Positions 1 to 10,147 of a stretch of 41,965 nucleotides of DNA are shown one piece after another (positions within the stretch are counted from its first letter, which is position 1; each line of letters begins with the position of its first letter). The DNA is from CAYZJD01 sp964483455 (GTDB taxonomy: Bacteria; Acidobacteriota; Terriglobia; Bryobacterales; Bryobacteraceae), in NCBI GenBank assembly GCA_964483455.1, contig CAZACK010000041.1, forward strand, positions 1-41,965. The letters run 5' to 3'. The notes beneath the pieces are model-generated. The model had not been told where the DNA came from, did not search any database, and saw nothing but the letters and a program-made list of their open reading frames with translations. A program made the position numbers and the translations under genes.

Positions 1-1344
<1,344 letters not shown>

Positions 1345-1348
<4 letters not shown>

Positions 1349-2298
1349 GGCCGTTTATCAACCCTTTCCTTCGGTCCGAGGGACTTGATATAAGCGATGA
1401 TCTCCAGCAAACCCTCCTCGGTGATCTGGCCCTGGAACGTCGGCATCTGGGTGCGGAAACCGGCCACAATCCTGGCGCTGGGACGCAGGATCGACTCGCG
1501 GATGTAGGACTCGTCGACGATGACCTTGCGGCCATCCTGCAACACCACCGTGGACCCGAACACCCCTTCGAGCACCGGCCCGCGTCCCGGGGCGTCCGAG
1601 CGGTGGCAACTGTGGCAGCCCATCCGCTCAAACAGCCGTTGGCCGGCCTGAACGATGGTTTCGCCAGCGGCTCGGCCGCTGAGCCAGTTTTCGTAATCCA
1701 CCTGTTCCATCACATACACCCATCCCTTCATGCCGGAGTGCTGCGTGCCGCAATACTCGGCGCAGAACAGGTGATACTTGCCCACTTTGGTCGGTGTAAA
1801 CCACAGCGACGTGTAGCGGCCGGGGACGACGTCGTTCTTGACGCGGAACGCCGGAATGTAGAAGCTGTGGATGACGTCTTCGGTGGCCATGGTGAGCTTC
1901 ACCGGCCGGCCCACGGGAACGTGCAGCTCGTTGATCTCCCGCTGGCCCTCGGGGTGCTGCAACTTCCACATCCACTGTTTGCCGACGACGTACATCTCGG
2001 TGGCGCCCTCGGGCGGATCAGAGTTACGGAAGTAGATGTAGGTGCCCCAGCCGAACAACGCCAGGGCAATCACCCCGGGAGTAACCGACCAGAACAATTC
2101 CAGCCTCATCGAACCGAGGATCGGCCGCGGGATCTCGTCGGGCCGTTGCCGCCGGTACTTGATTGCGAAATAGAAGATCAGCGCGAAGATGAGCGTCGAG
2201 AAAAACACGGTGACGGCCATAAGGACCCAGAACAGCAGGTCTACGCCGTCGGAGATGCTCGACGCGCTCTCAGGAAACAGCGGAAAATCCGTCCACAT
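1345..2298 (-). CDS. coxB: Cytochrome c oxidase subunit II with fused C-terminal cytochrome c domain
   Basis: Electron-entry subunit of the caa3 oxidase (317 aa). Two membrane segments (about 20-47 and 72-90) anchor a periplasmic cupredoxin domain. The CuA ligands are visible: H144, then C179, E181, C183, H187 and M190 in CAEYCGTQHSGM. A cytochrome c domain follows with CHSCH (228-232) and a likely axial Met near 285, so electrons can pass from a soluble or tethered cytochrome to CuA within one polypeptide. The ATG start lies inside the 3' end of the SCO gene (29-bp overlap) and the stop overlaps the ctaD start. The family's usual size without the haem domain is about 220-250 aa, which fits the extension. 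Confidence 0.96.
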
Positions 2299-3100
2299 TC
2301 TTGTTCAATCTCTTCCGCCGGTCGCGGCGGAACATGACAATCAGAAAAGTCGCCAGGACCAGCACGGTGGCCGAGCCCGCCGCGCGGATCACGTTCATGA
2401 TCAGCAGGCTGTACTTACCCGTGCTCGGGTCGTAATGGAAGCAGTAGAGCAGGATCTTGTCCACGGGGTTGCCGATCCTGCCGGCGGAGGCCTCCACCAG
2501 CGCCAGCCGCAGATCCCGGGCCGAATATTCGATCCCGTAAAGGTAGCGGGCCAGGCGGCCGTCCGGAGTCAGCACCATGATCCCGCTGGCGTGGACGTAC
2601 TGATCCCGCGCCGCGTCGTACCTGTAGCGGAAGCCGGCGGCCTCCGTCAGCCTGCGAATGTTACGCTCGTCTCCGGTCAGGAAGTGCCAGCCTTCTTTGG
2701 CGCCCGGCCGCTGATACCGCTCCAGGTAGCTCTGTTTCTTGGCCGCGGCCAAATCGGGTGTTTCTTTGGGATCGAAACTCACGGTCAGGATCTCGAAGTC
2801 CTTGCCGGCATCGAGCTTCAACGCCCGCAGGCTCCGCAGCATGCCGTTCAGGACCATCGTGCAAAGCATGGGGCACTCGTAATAGACCAGCGAGAGCACC
2901 ACCGGCTTGCGTCCGAAGTACCGGCGCAGCTCTACCTGCTTGCCGGACTCGTTTTTGAAGACGAGGTCGAGCGGCACCTGCTCGTTGAGGCGCTGATCGA
3001 TGCCGACGTCCTTCAACGCCGCGGGCAATCCCTCCTGCGCTCCGGCGAAGCCGGCGCCAAGCCAGCCGCAAACAATGATTCCCGCCAAACAACGTAACAT
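2270..3100 (-). CDS. SCO1/SenC family copper chaperone
   Basis: Thioredoxin-fold copper protein that delivers copper to the CuA site of CoxB, the adjacent gene. The 276-aa protein has an N-terminal signal peptide (cleavage probably near AGAQ, residue 22), the CPMLC copper motif (C76, C80) and the third ligand His170 in QYVHASG. Unlike many SCO proteins it also has a C-terminal membrane segment (about 229-252) followed by a basic RRDRRKR tail, so it is probably anchored at its C-terminus and faces the periplasm. It starts with ATG 9 bp after the preceding small membrane gene and overlaps coxB by 29 bp. Family assignment is firm; the topology is inferred from hydrophobicity. Confidence 0.93.
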   Translation of the reverse strand: MLRCLAGIIVCGWLGAGFAGAQEGLPAALKDVGIDQRLNEQVPLDLVFKNESGKQVELRRYFGRKPVVLSLVYYECPMLCTMVLNGMLRSLRALKLDAGKDFEILTVSFDPKETPDLAAAKKQSYLERYQRPGAKEGWHFLTGDERNIRRLTEAAGFRYRYDAARDQYVHASGIMVLTPDGRLARYLYGIEYSARDLRLALVEASAGRIGNPVDKILLYCFHYDPSTGKYSLLIMNVIRAAGSATVLVLATFLIVMFRRDRRKRLNKNVDGFSAVS

Positions 3101-3106
3101 CGCTTT

Positions 3107-3478
3107 CTACTTTCTCCCTTGGGCGAGTGGTTGCCGGTACGGCAGCCCGCGTTCGGCCGCCAGATCGATCGCCCGGTCGATCGGGATTCGCACGACATTC
3201 GCTTTCTTGTCCACCCAGCCGTAACTGCTCAGTATCTCGGCCTCCACCGCCCGTACCTCTGTCAGGTTGCCTCCGGCCGCGGTTTGCAGGCGCGGTGCAG
3301 GCGGCAGTTCGCGTTCCTTGGCCACCGGCGACCTCGGCGGGCCCGGCTTGTCGTGCTTCGCCAGATAGGAGAACATCCAGCCCATGGCCGCCAGCGAAAC
3401 GGCCAGGAGCAGGAACAAGCCGGCGATCGAAACCACCAAGCTCCGGATGTTGGCATCGGTTCGCTCGTAGCCGCTCAT
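3107..3478 (-). CDS. Small single-pass membrane protein of the ACIII-oxidase cluster
   Basis: A 123-aa protein with one N-terminal membrane helix (about residues 12-38), a proline-rich linker and a C-terminal soluble part containing YGWVDKKANVVRIPIDRA and a basic end. The ATG is chosen at 3476-3478 because it overlaps the actF stop as ATGA; a longer reading frame upstream runs inside actF. Small proteins with a similar YGWVD...RIPIDRA signature are, as I recall, often found next to SCO genes in ACIII operons, and the conserved part looks like a docking or assembly segment. I do not know a biochemical function; an accessory or assembly role in the ACIII/caa3 complex is inference from position alone. 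Confidence 0.82.
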   Translation of the reverse strand: MSGYERTDANIRSLVVSIAGLFLLLAVSLAAMGWMFSYLAKHDKPGPPRSPVAKERELPPAPRLQTAAGGNLTEVRAVEAEILSSYGWVDKKANVVRIPIDRAIDLAAERGLPYRQPLAQGRK

Positions 3479-4605
3479 GACAACGCCTCCGCCGGAAGAA
3501 GCGGATGCTTCTTCAGGTTCCCGAGAAAAACAGCCAGCCAAACACCACCCACGCCGACTGGGGCCAACAGGTCCATCCAATGCAAGTGAAGCTGTTTGCC
3601 GTGGAAGGCCGGCGTCACGATCCAGTACAGGTCCACGAGGCGCATGACGATCATCCCGCCGGCGATCGCCGCCAGCATACCGAGGCGGCGCTTGTTGGCC
3701 CTGGCGAGCAGCAAGAGAAACGGCAAGGCGAAGTGGAGCACGATGAGGGCGCCGGCGAACCAGCCCCAGCCGCCCCTCAGTCGCTTCACGTACCACGGCA
3801 GTTCCTCCGGCAGATTGCCGGACCAGATGATCAGGTACTGCGAGAAGGCGACATACGCCCACAGCATCACGAACGCCAGCATCAAGTTACCGAGGTCATG
3901 GAAATGCGATGGCTTGAGCGCGCCGGCCATCGGTTCGGTACGCGCCAGCATCATCAGGACTACGATCAAAAACGCCAGCGACGCCAGCGCCTGGCCAACG
4001 ATGAAGATCACTCCATAGATGGTCGAGAACCAGTGCGGCTCGAGCGACATCACCCAATCCACCGAGGCGAACGTCACCGTGAGCCCGTACACCAAGATTC
4101 CGGGACCGCTTAGCGATTTCGCCCTGCCCTGTGGCAGACCGTTGTCTGACCACTTATTCAGCAAGTAGGACAACAACAGCCAGACGGCGAAATAAAAAGC
4201 CGTCCGCCCGAGGAAAAACGGAACATTCAGGTAGGGGCTCTTGTGCTGTAGGAGTTCGTCGCCAGCTACTACTTCCGGCCGGGCCCAGAGGTACAAGTAC
4301 CTGAGCCCAAACAGCAGCGGGACGACCAGCGCCGCCATTAGCGGCAGCGTCTTCGTGCCCGATTCGAGCAGGCGGCGGATTACCATCCCCCAACCTCCGC
4401 CGACCAGGTTGTGGAGCATCACAATGGCGAAACAGCCGAGCGCGATCCCCACCCAGAACAGGTAGGCGACCAGGTACGACTGGAAGAACTGCGCCGGGCT
4501 CGCCATGGCGCCGAGGACGCAGGCGGCCAGCGCGATCCCGCCGACGGCCAGGGCCGTCCGCTGCGCCTTGCTGACGCTGTGGAATGTGTATTCCGTCCCG
4601 TTCAT
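3475..4605 (-). CDS. actF: Alternative Complex III subunit ActF (NrfD-like membrane protein)
   Basis: Integral membrane subunit of the quinol:cytochrome c oxidoreductase that replaces the bc1 complex. The 376-aa protein is almost entirely membrane helices (about ten), with the family's typical stretches LHNLVGGGWGMVIRR (about 65-79), VDWVMSLEPHWFSTIYG in the middle and FSQYLIIWSGNLPEE. The first soluble residues and the HxLHWMD segment near the end also fit ActF rather than ActC. ATG start; its stop overlaps the next gene as ATGA and its start overlaps the actE stop as ATGA, so it lies in a coupled operon. ActF and ActC are paralogous and build the membrane core; ActC carries the better supported quinol site. 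Confidence 0.95.
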   Translation of the reverse strand: MNGTEYTFHSVSKAQRTALAVGGIALAACVLGAMASPAQFFQSYLVAYLFWVGIALGCFAIVMLHNLVGGGWGMVIRRLLESGTKTLPLMAALVVPLLFGLRYLYLWARPEVVAGDELLQHKSPYLNVPFFLGRTAFYFAVWLLLSYLLNKWSDNGLPQGRAKSLSGPGILVYGLTVTFASVDWVMSLEPHWFSTIYGVIFIVGQALASLAFLIVVLMMLARTEPMAGALKPSHFHDLGNLMLAFVMLWAYVAFSQYLIIWSGNLPEELPWYVKRLRGGWGWFAGALIVLHFALPFLLLLARANKRRLGMLAAIAGGMIVMRLVDLYWIVTPAFHGKQLHLHWMDLLAPVGVGGVWLAVFLGNLKKHPLLPAEALS

Positions 4606-5228
4606 GGCGTCGTCTCCAGCGACTGGCGTCTCTCGGCGGGCACGTCTTCCGGCGAGGCGTGCTGGCTAAGCTGCAGCGCGCGCACGTAAGCCACGATCGC
4701 CCAGCGGTCTGTCGGGTTGATCCTCGACGCGTAACTCGGCATCGCGCCAAACCCGTTCGTCACGGCATCGTAGAAGTGGCCGGCGGGCGCCTCCCGGAGC
4801 CGGTCGATGTGGAAGGAGGGCGGCGGACGAAAGCCTCTCTGTACGACCATTCCCTGCCCGTCGCCAACCTGGCCGTGGCACGGGGCGCAGAAGATGTTGA
4901 ATCGTTCGCGACCGCGCAGGAGGATCTCCTTGGTGACAGGAAATGGGAAGGTCGTCAACAGCTCTGTTCCTTGCCGTCCTTCGTAAAACGCCTGGTCCAT
5001 CTTGAGCTGCCCGCGTGCCACCGTTCCCGCCACCAGCGGGCGGGCCGCGCGGCCGTCGTCGAAGAAGGTGGTTGCGGCCAGCGGCTTGTACTTCGGCTGG
5101 TCGTGCATGTCCTGGCGGCAGGAGGAGCTGATGATAGCCGCAGAGACGCAGAGAACGCAGAGAATTCTCTTTCGAATTCTCTCTGCGCCCTGCGCGACTC
5201 TGCGGTGATAATCTTTCTCAACGTTCAA
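4602..5228 (-). CDS. actE: Alternative Complex III subunit ActE (monohaem cytochrome c lipoprotein), signal peptide encoded by a repeat
   Basis: Monohaem cytochrome c of ACIII, 208 aa from a TTG start that overlaps actD by 11 bp. The haem motif is CAPCH (114-118) with axial Met163 in GAMPSYA. The N-terminus has a basic stretch, a hydrophobic core ILCVLCVSAAII (22-33) and a lipobox SSSC with Cys37, so a membrane-anchored lipoprotein is predicted. The odd point is that residues about 8-32 are encoded by an imperfect inverted repeat (5137-5206) of the dispersed intergenic type. The next in-frame ATG (5108) lies after the lipobox and would remove export. ACIII cytochromes must be exported, so the TTG start is favoured, but it is the least certain part of the call. 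Confidence 0.92.
   Translation of the reverse strand: MNVEKDYHRRVAQGAERIRKRILCVLCVSAAIISSSCRQDMHDQPKYKPLAATTFFDDGRAARPLVAGTVARGQLKMDQAFYEGRQGTELLTTFPFPVTKEILLRGRERFNIFCAPCHGQVGDGQGMVVQRGFRPPPSFHIDRLREAPAGHFYDAVTNGFGAMPSYASRINPTDRWAIVAYVRALQLSQHASPEDVPAERRQSLETTP
5137..5206. repeat. Imperfect inverted-repeat element inside actE
   Basis: Arms 5137-5167 and 5174-5206 are near reverse complements around a 6-nt loop, both ending in GAATTC at the centre. Each arm is built from short near-identical units of the CGCAGAGA type. The same kind of sequence is common as intergenic dispersed repeats in many bacterial drafts; here it is inside the reading frame of actE, length-neutral, and supplies the signal-peptide core. 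Confidence 0.85.
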
Positions 5229-5754
5229 CTTCGCTCACCTCCCGGGAGTGCAGCCCCTCCAGGAACGCGCGGGTGGCGCTGATCTCGAATTGCGGGTCGC
5301 GGGCCTCGATGCACAGGAAGAACCGGTCGTGGCTGGCCAGCGCGAATCGCGGCGCGTTGAAGACCGGGTGATACGGCTGAGGCAGCCCGTTCAGCGCCAG
5401 CATGCCGAATACGGCCGACAACGCGGCGAACAAAATCGTCGTCTCAAAGGTGATCGGGATGAACGCCGGCCAGCTATAGAACGGACGGCCGCCGACGTTC
5501 AGCGGATAGATGTACTCCTCGATGACATACAGCATCGTGAAGGCGGCGAAGCAGCCGAACAGCCCGCCAATCAGCACCAGCAGGGGAACCTTGGTGGAAT
5601 GCGCCCCGAGCGCCTCCGCGAGGCCGTGCACCGGCATCGGCGAGTAGGCGTCCATCTTCCGGTAGCCCGCCGAGTGGGCGGCATGAGCGGCCGCCACCAG
5701 GTCGTGTGGGTTGTCGAACTCGGCCATCAGGCCGTACAGACGATCCGCTTGCAT
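5218..5754 (-). CDS. actD: Alternative Complex III subunit ActD (DUF3341)
   Basis: Membrane-anchored subunit of ACIII, 178 aa. It has the DUF3341 layout: an N-terminal soluble part beginning LYGLMAEFDNPHDLVAAAHAA, the hallmark KMDAYSPMPVHGL (about 33-46), two membrane helices (about 57-80 and 100-122) separated by the YPLNVGGRPFYSWPAFIPITFE segment split across them, and a C-terminal soluble tail. The protein helps hold the membrane core together; no cofactor site is visible. ATG start, 3 bp after the actC stop; its 3' end overlaps the TTG start of actE. Length is normal for the family. Confidence 0.95.
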   Translation of the reverse strand: MQADRLYGLMAEFDNPHDLVAAAHAAHSAGYRKMDAYSPMPVHGLAEALGAHSTKVPLLVLIGGLFGCFAAFTMLYVIEEYIYPLNVGGRPFYSWPAFIPITFETTILFAALSAVFGMLALNGLPQPYHPVFNAPRFALASHDRFFLCIEARDPQFEISATRAFLEGLHSREVSEVER

Positions 5755-5757
5755 CGC

Positions 5758-7164
5758 CTAATGCCTCGCCTTGCCGGCCTTCCCTTCCGGCTGCGGGACG
5801 ATGGTCCGCATCTCGAAGATGGAGATCATCGGCAGGAATCGGATGAATAGAAACATCAGCGCGAAGAAGAAGCCGATGGTCCCCAGATACATGCTCCAGT
5901 CGTACTTCGTCGGGTAGTACATGCCCCAGGACGACGGCAGGAAGTCGCGGTGCAGACTCATCACGACGATCACGAACCGCTCGAGCCACATGCCGACGCT
6001 CACCACCAGGCTGACGACAAACAAGGCGAGCGTGCTCCGGCGGAGTCTTGCCGACCACAGGAACTGCGGCGCGAGCACGTTGCAGGCGATCAGCGCCCAG
6101 TACAGAACCTTGTAAGGCCCGTGGAGGCGGTTGATCATCATGTGGTGCTCGAACTGGCTACCGCTGTACCACGCCATGAACGATTCCATGAGATAGCCGT
6201 AAGCGACGATCAGCCCCGTGGCCAGCAGCAGCTTGCCCATGTTGTCGAGGTGCTTCATGGTGATGAAGTCGTCGAGCTTGTAATAGGCCCGGATCGGGAT
6301 CGCCAGCGCCAGCACCATGGCGAAGCCTGCGAAGATCGCGCCGGCCACAAAATAGGGCGGGAAGATCGTGGCGTGCCAGCCCGGAATGATGCCGATGGCG
6401 AAGTCGAAGCTGACGACTGTATGCACGGATATCACCAGCGGAGTGGATAACCCGGCCAGCAGCAGATATGCGATCTCGTACCGTTGCCAGTGCAGCGCCG
6501 AACCGCGCCAGCCCATGGCCAGCATCCCGTAGATGATCTTGGCCGGCTTGTTCTTGGCCCGGTCGCGCAAAGAGCCGAGATCAGGGATCAGGCCAATGAA
6601 CCAGAACATCAGCGACACGGTGGCGTAGGTGCTGACCGCGAAGACGTCCCAGACGAGCGGGCTCCGCGGCTGCGGCCAGGTTCCCATCGTGTTCGGATAG
6701 GGCAGCAGCCAGTAGGCGAGCCAGGGCCGGCCCATGTGCAGCAGGGGATAAAGGCCGGCGCAGGCCACCGCGAACAGCGTCATCGCCTCGGCGAACCGGT
6801 TGATCGAGGTGCGCCACTGCTGGCGCAGCAGCAGCAGGATGGCGGAAATCAGCGTGCCCGCGTGTCCGATGCCGATCCACCAGACAAAGTTGATGATGTC
6901 GAAACCCCAGCCGACCGGGATGTTGATGCCCCAGATCCCGACTCCCCGAAGCAGCAGTGACGCGATAGTGTAGAACAGCACCATGGCGCCGACGAAACTG
7001 ATGCCGAAGCCGATCAGCCACGCCCGCGGGGTCCTCTCCGTAAGGACGATGCTGCTGATCTTGTCAGTGACAGTCGCGTAAGTGTGTCCCGGACCGATGA
7101 CCGGGACTTCCTCTTCAACCGTCGTGGCGCCGGCAGGGGCGCTGTTCAGCCGCGGATCGTCCAT
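5758..7164 (-). CDS. actC: Alternative Complex III subunit ActC (NrfD-like, quinol-binding membrane subunit)
   Basis: Membrane subunit of the PSRC/NrfD family, 468 aa with about ten helices. It is expected to bind menaquinol and pass electrons to the iron-sulfur clusters of ActB. Visible family marks are the N-terminal GHTYATVTDKISSIVL segment, GWGFDIINFVWWIGIGHAGTL (split here at about 85-105), the HMGRPW motif and the long late stretch ending in RFLPMISIFEMR. The start is ATG at 7162-7164, 4 bp after the actB stop, and the gene is followed by actD after 3 bp. Both length and order match ACIII clusters from Acidobacteriota, Bacteroidota and Rhodothermus. Confidence 0.95.
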   Translation of the reverse strand: MDDPRLNSAPAGATTVEEEVPVIGPGHTYATVTDKISSIVLTERTPRAWLIGFGISFVGAMVLFYTIASLLLRGVGIWGINIPVGWGFDIINFVWWIGIGHAGTLISAILLLLRQQWRTSINRFAEAMTLFAVACAGLYPLLHMGRPWLAYWLLPYPNTMGTWPQPRSPLVWDVFAVSTYATVSLMFWFIGLIPDLGSLRDRAKNKPAKIIYGMLAMGWRGSALHWQRYEIAYLLLAGLSTPLVISVHTVVSFDFAIGIIPGWHATIFPPYFVAGAIFAGFAMVLALAIPIRAYYKLDDFITMKHLDNMGKLLLATGLIVAYGYLMESFMAWYSGSQFEHHMMINRLHGPYKVLYWALIACNVLAPQFLWSARLRRSTLALFVVSLVVSVGMWLERFVIVVMSLHRDFLPSSWGMYYPTKYDWSMYLGTIGFFFALMFLFIRFLPMISIFEMRTIVPQPEGKAGKARH

Positions 7165-7168
7165 GTCG

Positions 7169-10147
7169 CTACCCTTGCTCCAATTCCGGGTTGGGATTGC
7201 GCACCCGCGCCAGGTAGGTGGTCCGCGGACGCGTGTTGAGTTCCGTCAGGATGCCGTAGTTCAGCGGACTCTTCTTCAATCTCGCGGCGCGGCTGTTGGG
7301 ATCGTTCATGTCTCCGAAGACAATCGCCTGGGCCGGGCAGACCGCCTGGCAAGCCGTCACAACCTCGCCGTCGCGGATCTTCCGGTCTTCCTTTTCCGCC
7401 TCGATGCGAGCGTGGTTGATGCGCTGCACGCAGTAGGTGCACTTCTCCATGACTCCGCGGCTGCGCACGGAGACATCGGGATTGCGCATCGGCTTGAGGC
7501 TTTCCGTATCCCAGTCGGCGAAGCGGAAGAAGTTAAAACGTCGTACCTTGTACGGGCAGTTATTCGAGCAGTAGCGCGTACCGACACAGCGGTTGTAAGC
7601 CATCTGGTTCAGGCCTTCTTCGCTGTGGGTGGTGGCGCCGACCGGGCAGACGACTTCGCACGGAGCGTTGTCGCAGTGCATACAAGTCAGCGGCTGCTGG
7701 TGGATGTCCGGATCGTCCAGGCCGCCCTCGAAGTAGCGGTCGATCCGGATCCAGTGCATCTCGCGGCCGCGGATCACCTGCTCTTTGCCGACCACCGAGA
7801 TGTTGTTCTCGGCCTGGCAGGCGACGACGCATGCGCCGCAGCCCGTGCAGGCGCCCAAGTCGATGGTCATGCCCCACGAGTAACCTTTGTACTCGAAGCC
7901 CGGATACAACGACAGTCCAGGCTCGGGCTCGTGCGCGCCGTGGTGGGCGAAATGGTGGTCCTTCTCGTACTCCCCCAGCGTGCCGGCCCGAGCAAGGTTT
8001 CTGCCTTCCATGCTGTGGTGATCCTGCGTGCAGGCCAGCTCGCGCCTTCGACCGGTCTTGCGAATCTCCAGCCCCGGACCGCCCCACGGCTCATCAGTGG
8101 CGCGCAGCCCATAAGCGTTGACTCCCGCGCCGTCGGCGATCCGCCCGCCGCGGCTGCGTCCGTAACCGAAGTGCAACGTCACCGTGTTTTCGGCCTGCCC
8201 CGGGAGGATCCAGGCCGGCGCCTCGACGATCCGCCCTCCGACGCACAACTCGACGACGTCGCCGTTTTCCAGTTTCATCCGCTCGGCAAGCTTCGGGCTG
8301 ACCAGGGCGGCGTTGTCCCAGGTGAGCTTGGTCAGCGGCTTGGGGAGTTCCTGCAACCAGCCGTTATTGGCGAAGCGCCCGTCCCAGACCGTCGGATCCG
8401 GGCGAAGGCAGAGCTCCACGCCCTGCGCGGACTCCGGCGCGGGCAGTGAAGTAGCGAAATCCTTGCGCAGTGTGACGGCGCGAGCGGGGAACAAACTGCC
8501 GGCGATCAGGCCGTCGTGCAACGCCGTCCGCCACCACGACTCAAAGTCCGCTCCCCCGCGGCGGGACTGCCAGTGAGCCTTGACAATGTCGTGACTCGAG
8601 CGGTCCGGTTCACCGGCGAAGACACTCAGGACTTCGTGAGCCGACTTGCCGCCGTAGAGCGGCGCGATGAGCGGTTGTTGGATGCTGACTGTGCCGTCGT
8701 AGGCGCGGGCGTCGCTCCACGTTTCAAGGAAATGCGTCTCCGGGATGTGCCAGTGGCACAGTTCCGCGGTTTCATCGTCGTACAGGCCGACGTGCATCCG
8801 GCGCGCGACCCTCCGGAGATTCTCCCCGAACTGAAGATCGGCCGGCGCGTTGAAAACCGGATTGGCCCCGAGAATCAGCAGCGTGTGGACGCGTCCGGCT
8901 TTCATGTCCTCGACAAGGGCTCGCAGAGACGCCGTTTGGTCCACGGGCTCGGCCTCGATGGGGTCGGTGTAGACCACAGTCTTGCCGGCGTTGCCGAGCG
9001 CTTCGTTCATGGCGTGCGCCAGCCCATGAACAGCCGCAGGCTGCTCGTCGCCGGCGACAACGAGCCCCGCGCCCCGGTGCTTCTGAAGGTCGGCGGCGAC
9101 CGCCTTCACCCAGGTCTCGGGCGCCGAGGTTGAGGCGCCGGGGACGACGACCCCGAAGGCGGAAGCCAGCGTCCGGGCGAGGTTTTCGATCTCGCTTCCC
9201 GCCAGCGCGAGGCGATGGTCGGCTGCGGCACCTGTCAAAGAGGGTGTGGCCTCGACCACGTACAGCCGGTTCATTCTCGCTCCTGCGTGAGGCCTCCGCC
9301 TGGCCGAGAAGTCCCGCGCGTACCGCACGGCGGCGGGGCCTGTGGCTAGGAAGTCCGATCCGAGCGACAGAATCACATCCGCGGCGTCCAGGCGATAAAC
9401 GGGATTCACGGGCTGCCCGAAAGCGAGCAGAGCGCCGGCGCGCGCGGCATCGCGGTTCACCGGCTCGTACTGGTGCCACCGCGCTTCCGGAAACTGCGCG
9501 AGCAGGCCGCGAAGCTGCGCCGCCAGCGTCGGCGACGTGACGGTTTCCGTCAGAATCCGGAAGCCCGCTCCCTTTTCCACCAGAAGCGTTCCCCGAATGG
9601 CCGCCACCGCAGCCTCGAAGGCGACCCACGTGCTGATCCGGCCTTCCTTCACGACCGCCTGCGACCGGTCCGGATCGTACATCGTCAACAGCGAGGCCTG
9701 CGCGATCGCGTCCGTGGCTCCGAGACTGGCGGGATGATCCGGATTGCCTTCGATCTTCGTCGGTCGCCCGGTGTGGCTCTCGACCAGCACTCCCGTTGCG
9801 ACGCCCCCCATCGTGTGCGCGGTGGCAAAGAACAACGGTTTCCCCGGAACCACGTCCTCCGGTGTCTGGACGTAGGGAACGATCTTCTCTTCGGGCTGCT
9901 TGGTGCAAGCCGTCAAGCCGGCGAGCCCGAGCGAGGCTCCCAGCAACTTCAAGACCTGACGCCGCTCGAGAGGGTTGCTCCACTCCGACGTACCCGGCGT
10001 GAACTCGTTGTGCAGGAACTCGCGGAACTCCGGCGTCTCGGCGACTTCCTCCAGGCTTCGCCACAACTCGCGACCCTTCGCGTTCGCCAGGCGCGCGCGA
10101 ATCGCGGCCAGGTCGAGCCTGCCTTGGTTCGTATGAATCCGAATCAT
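7169..10147 (-). CDS. actB: Alternative Complex III subunit ActB (molybdopterin-oxidoreductase-like plus iron-sulfur domain)
   Basis: Periplasmic electron-transfer subunit, 992 aa. It fuses a region related to molybdopterin oxidoreductases (about 90-700, which in ACIII carries no molybdenum cofactor) with a ferredoxin-like domain (about 760-945) containing CTGCGACVVAC, CMHCDNAPCEVVCP, CVGTRYCSNNCP and CTYC...CQAVCP, enough for three 4Fe-4S clusters and one 3Fe-4S cluster. A Tat motif ERRQVLKLLGASLGLAGLTAC is placed about 62 residues from the start, far inside, as is usual for ActB; its LTAC end could be a lipobox. I use the ATG at 10145-10147, which overlaps the actA stop as ATGA; a TTG nine bases upstream is also possible. 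Confidence 0.95.
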   Translation of the reverse strand: MIRIHTNQGRLDLAAIRARLANAKGRELWRSLEEVAETPEFREFLHNEFTPGTSEWSNPLERRQVLKLLGASLGLAGLTACTKQPEEKIVPYVQTPEDVVPGKPLFFATAHTMGGVATGVLVESHTGRPTKIEGNPDHPASLGATDAIAQASLLTMYDPDRSQAVVKEGRISTWVAFEAAVAAIRGTLLVEKGAGFRILTETVTSPTLAAQLRGLLAQFPEARWHQYEPVNRDAARAGALLAFGQPVNPVYRLDAADVILSLGSDFLATGPAAVRYARDFSARRRPHAGARMNRLYVVEATPSLTGAAADHRLALAGSEIENLARTLASAFGVVVPGASTSAPETWVKAVAADLQKHRGAGLVVAGDEQPAAVHGLAHAMNEALGNAGKTVVYTDPIEAEPVDQTASLRALVEDMKAGRVHTLLILGANPVFNAPADLQFGENLRRVARRMHVGLYDDETAELCHWHIPETHFLETWSDARAYDGTVSIQQPLIAPLYGGKSAHEVLSVFAGEPDRSSHDIVKAHWQSRRGGADFESWWRTALHDGLIAGSLFPARAVTLRKDFATSLPAPESAQGVELCLRPDPTVWDGRFANNGWLQELPKPLTKLTWDNAALVSPKLAERMKLENGDVVELCVGGRIVEAPAWILPGQAENTVTLHFGYGRSRGGRIADGAGVNAYGLRATDEPWGGPGLEIRKTGRRRELACTQDHHSMEGRNLARAGTLGEYEKDHHFAHHGAHEPEPGLSLYPGFEYKGYSWGMTIDLGACTGCGACVVACQAENNISVVGKEQVIRGREMHWIRIDRYFEGGLDDPDIHQQPLTCMHCDNAPCEVVCPVGATTHSEEGLNQMAYNRCVGTRYCSNNCPYKVRRFNFFRFADWDTESLKPMRNPDVSVRSRGVMEKCTYCVQRINHARIEAEKEDRKIRDGEVVTACQAVCPAQAIVFGDMNDPNSRAARLKKSPLNYGILTELNTRPRTTYLARVRNPNPELEQG

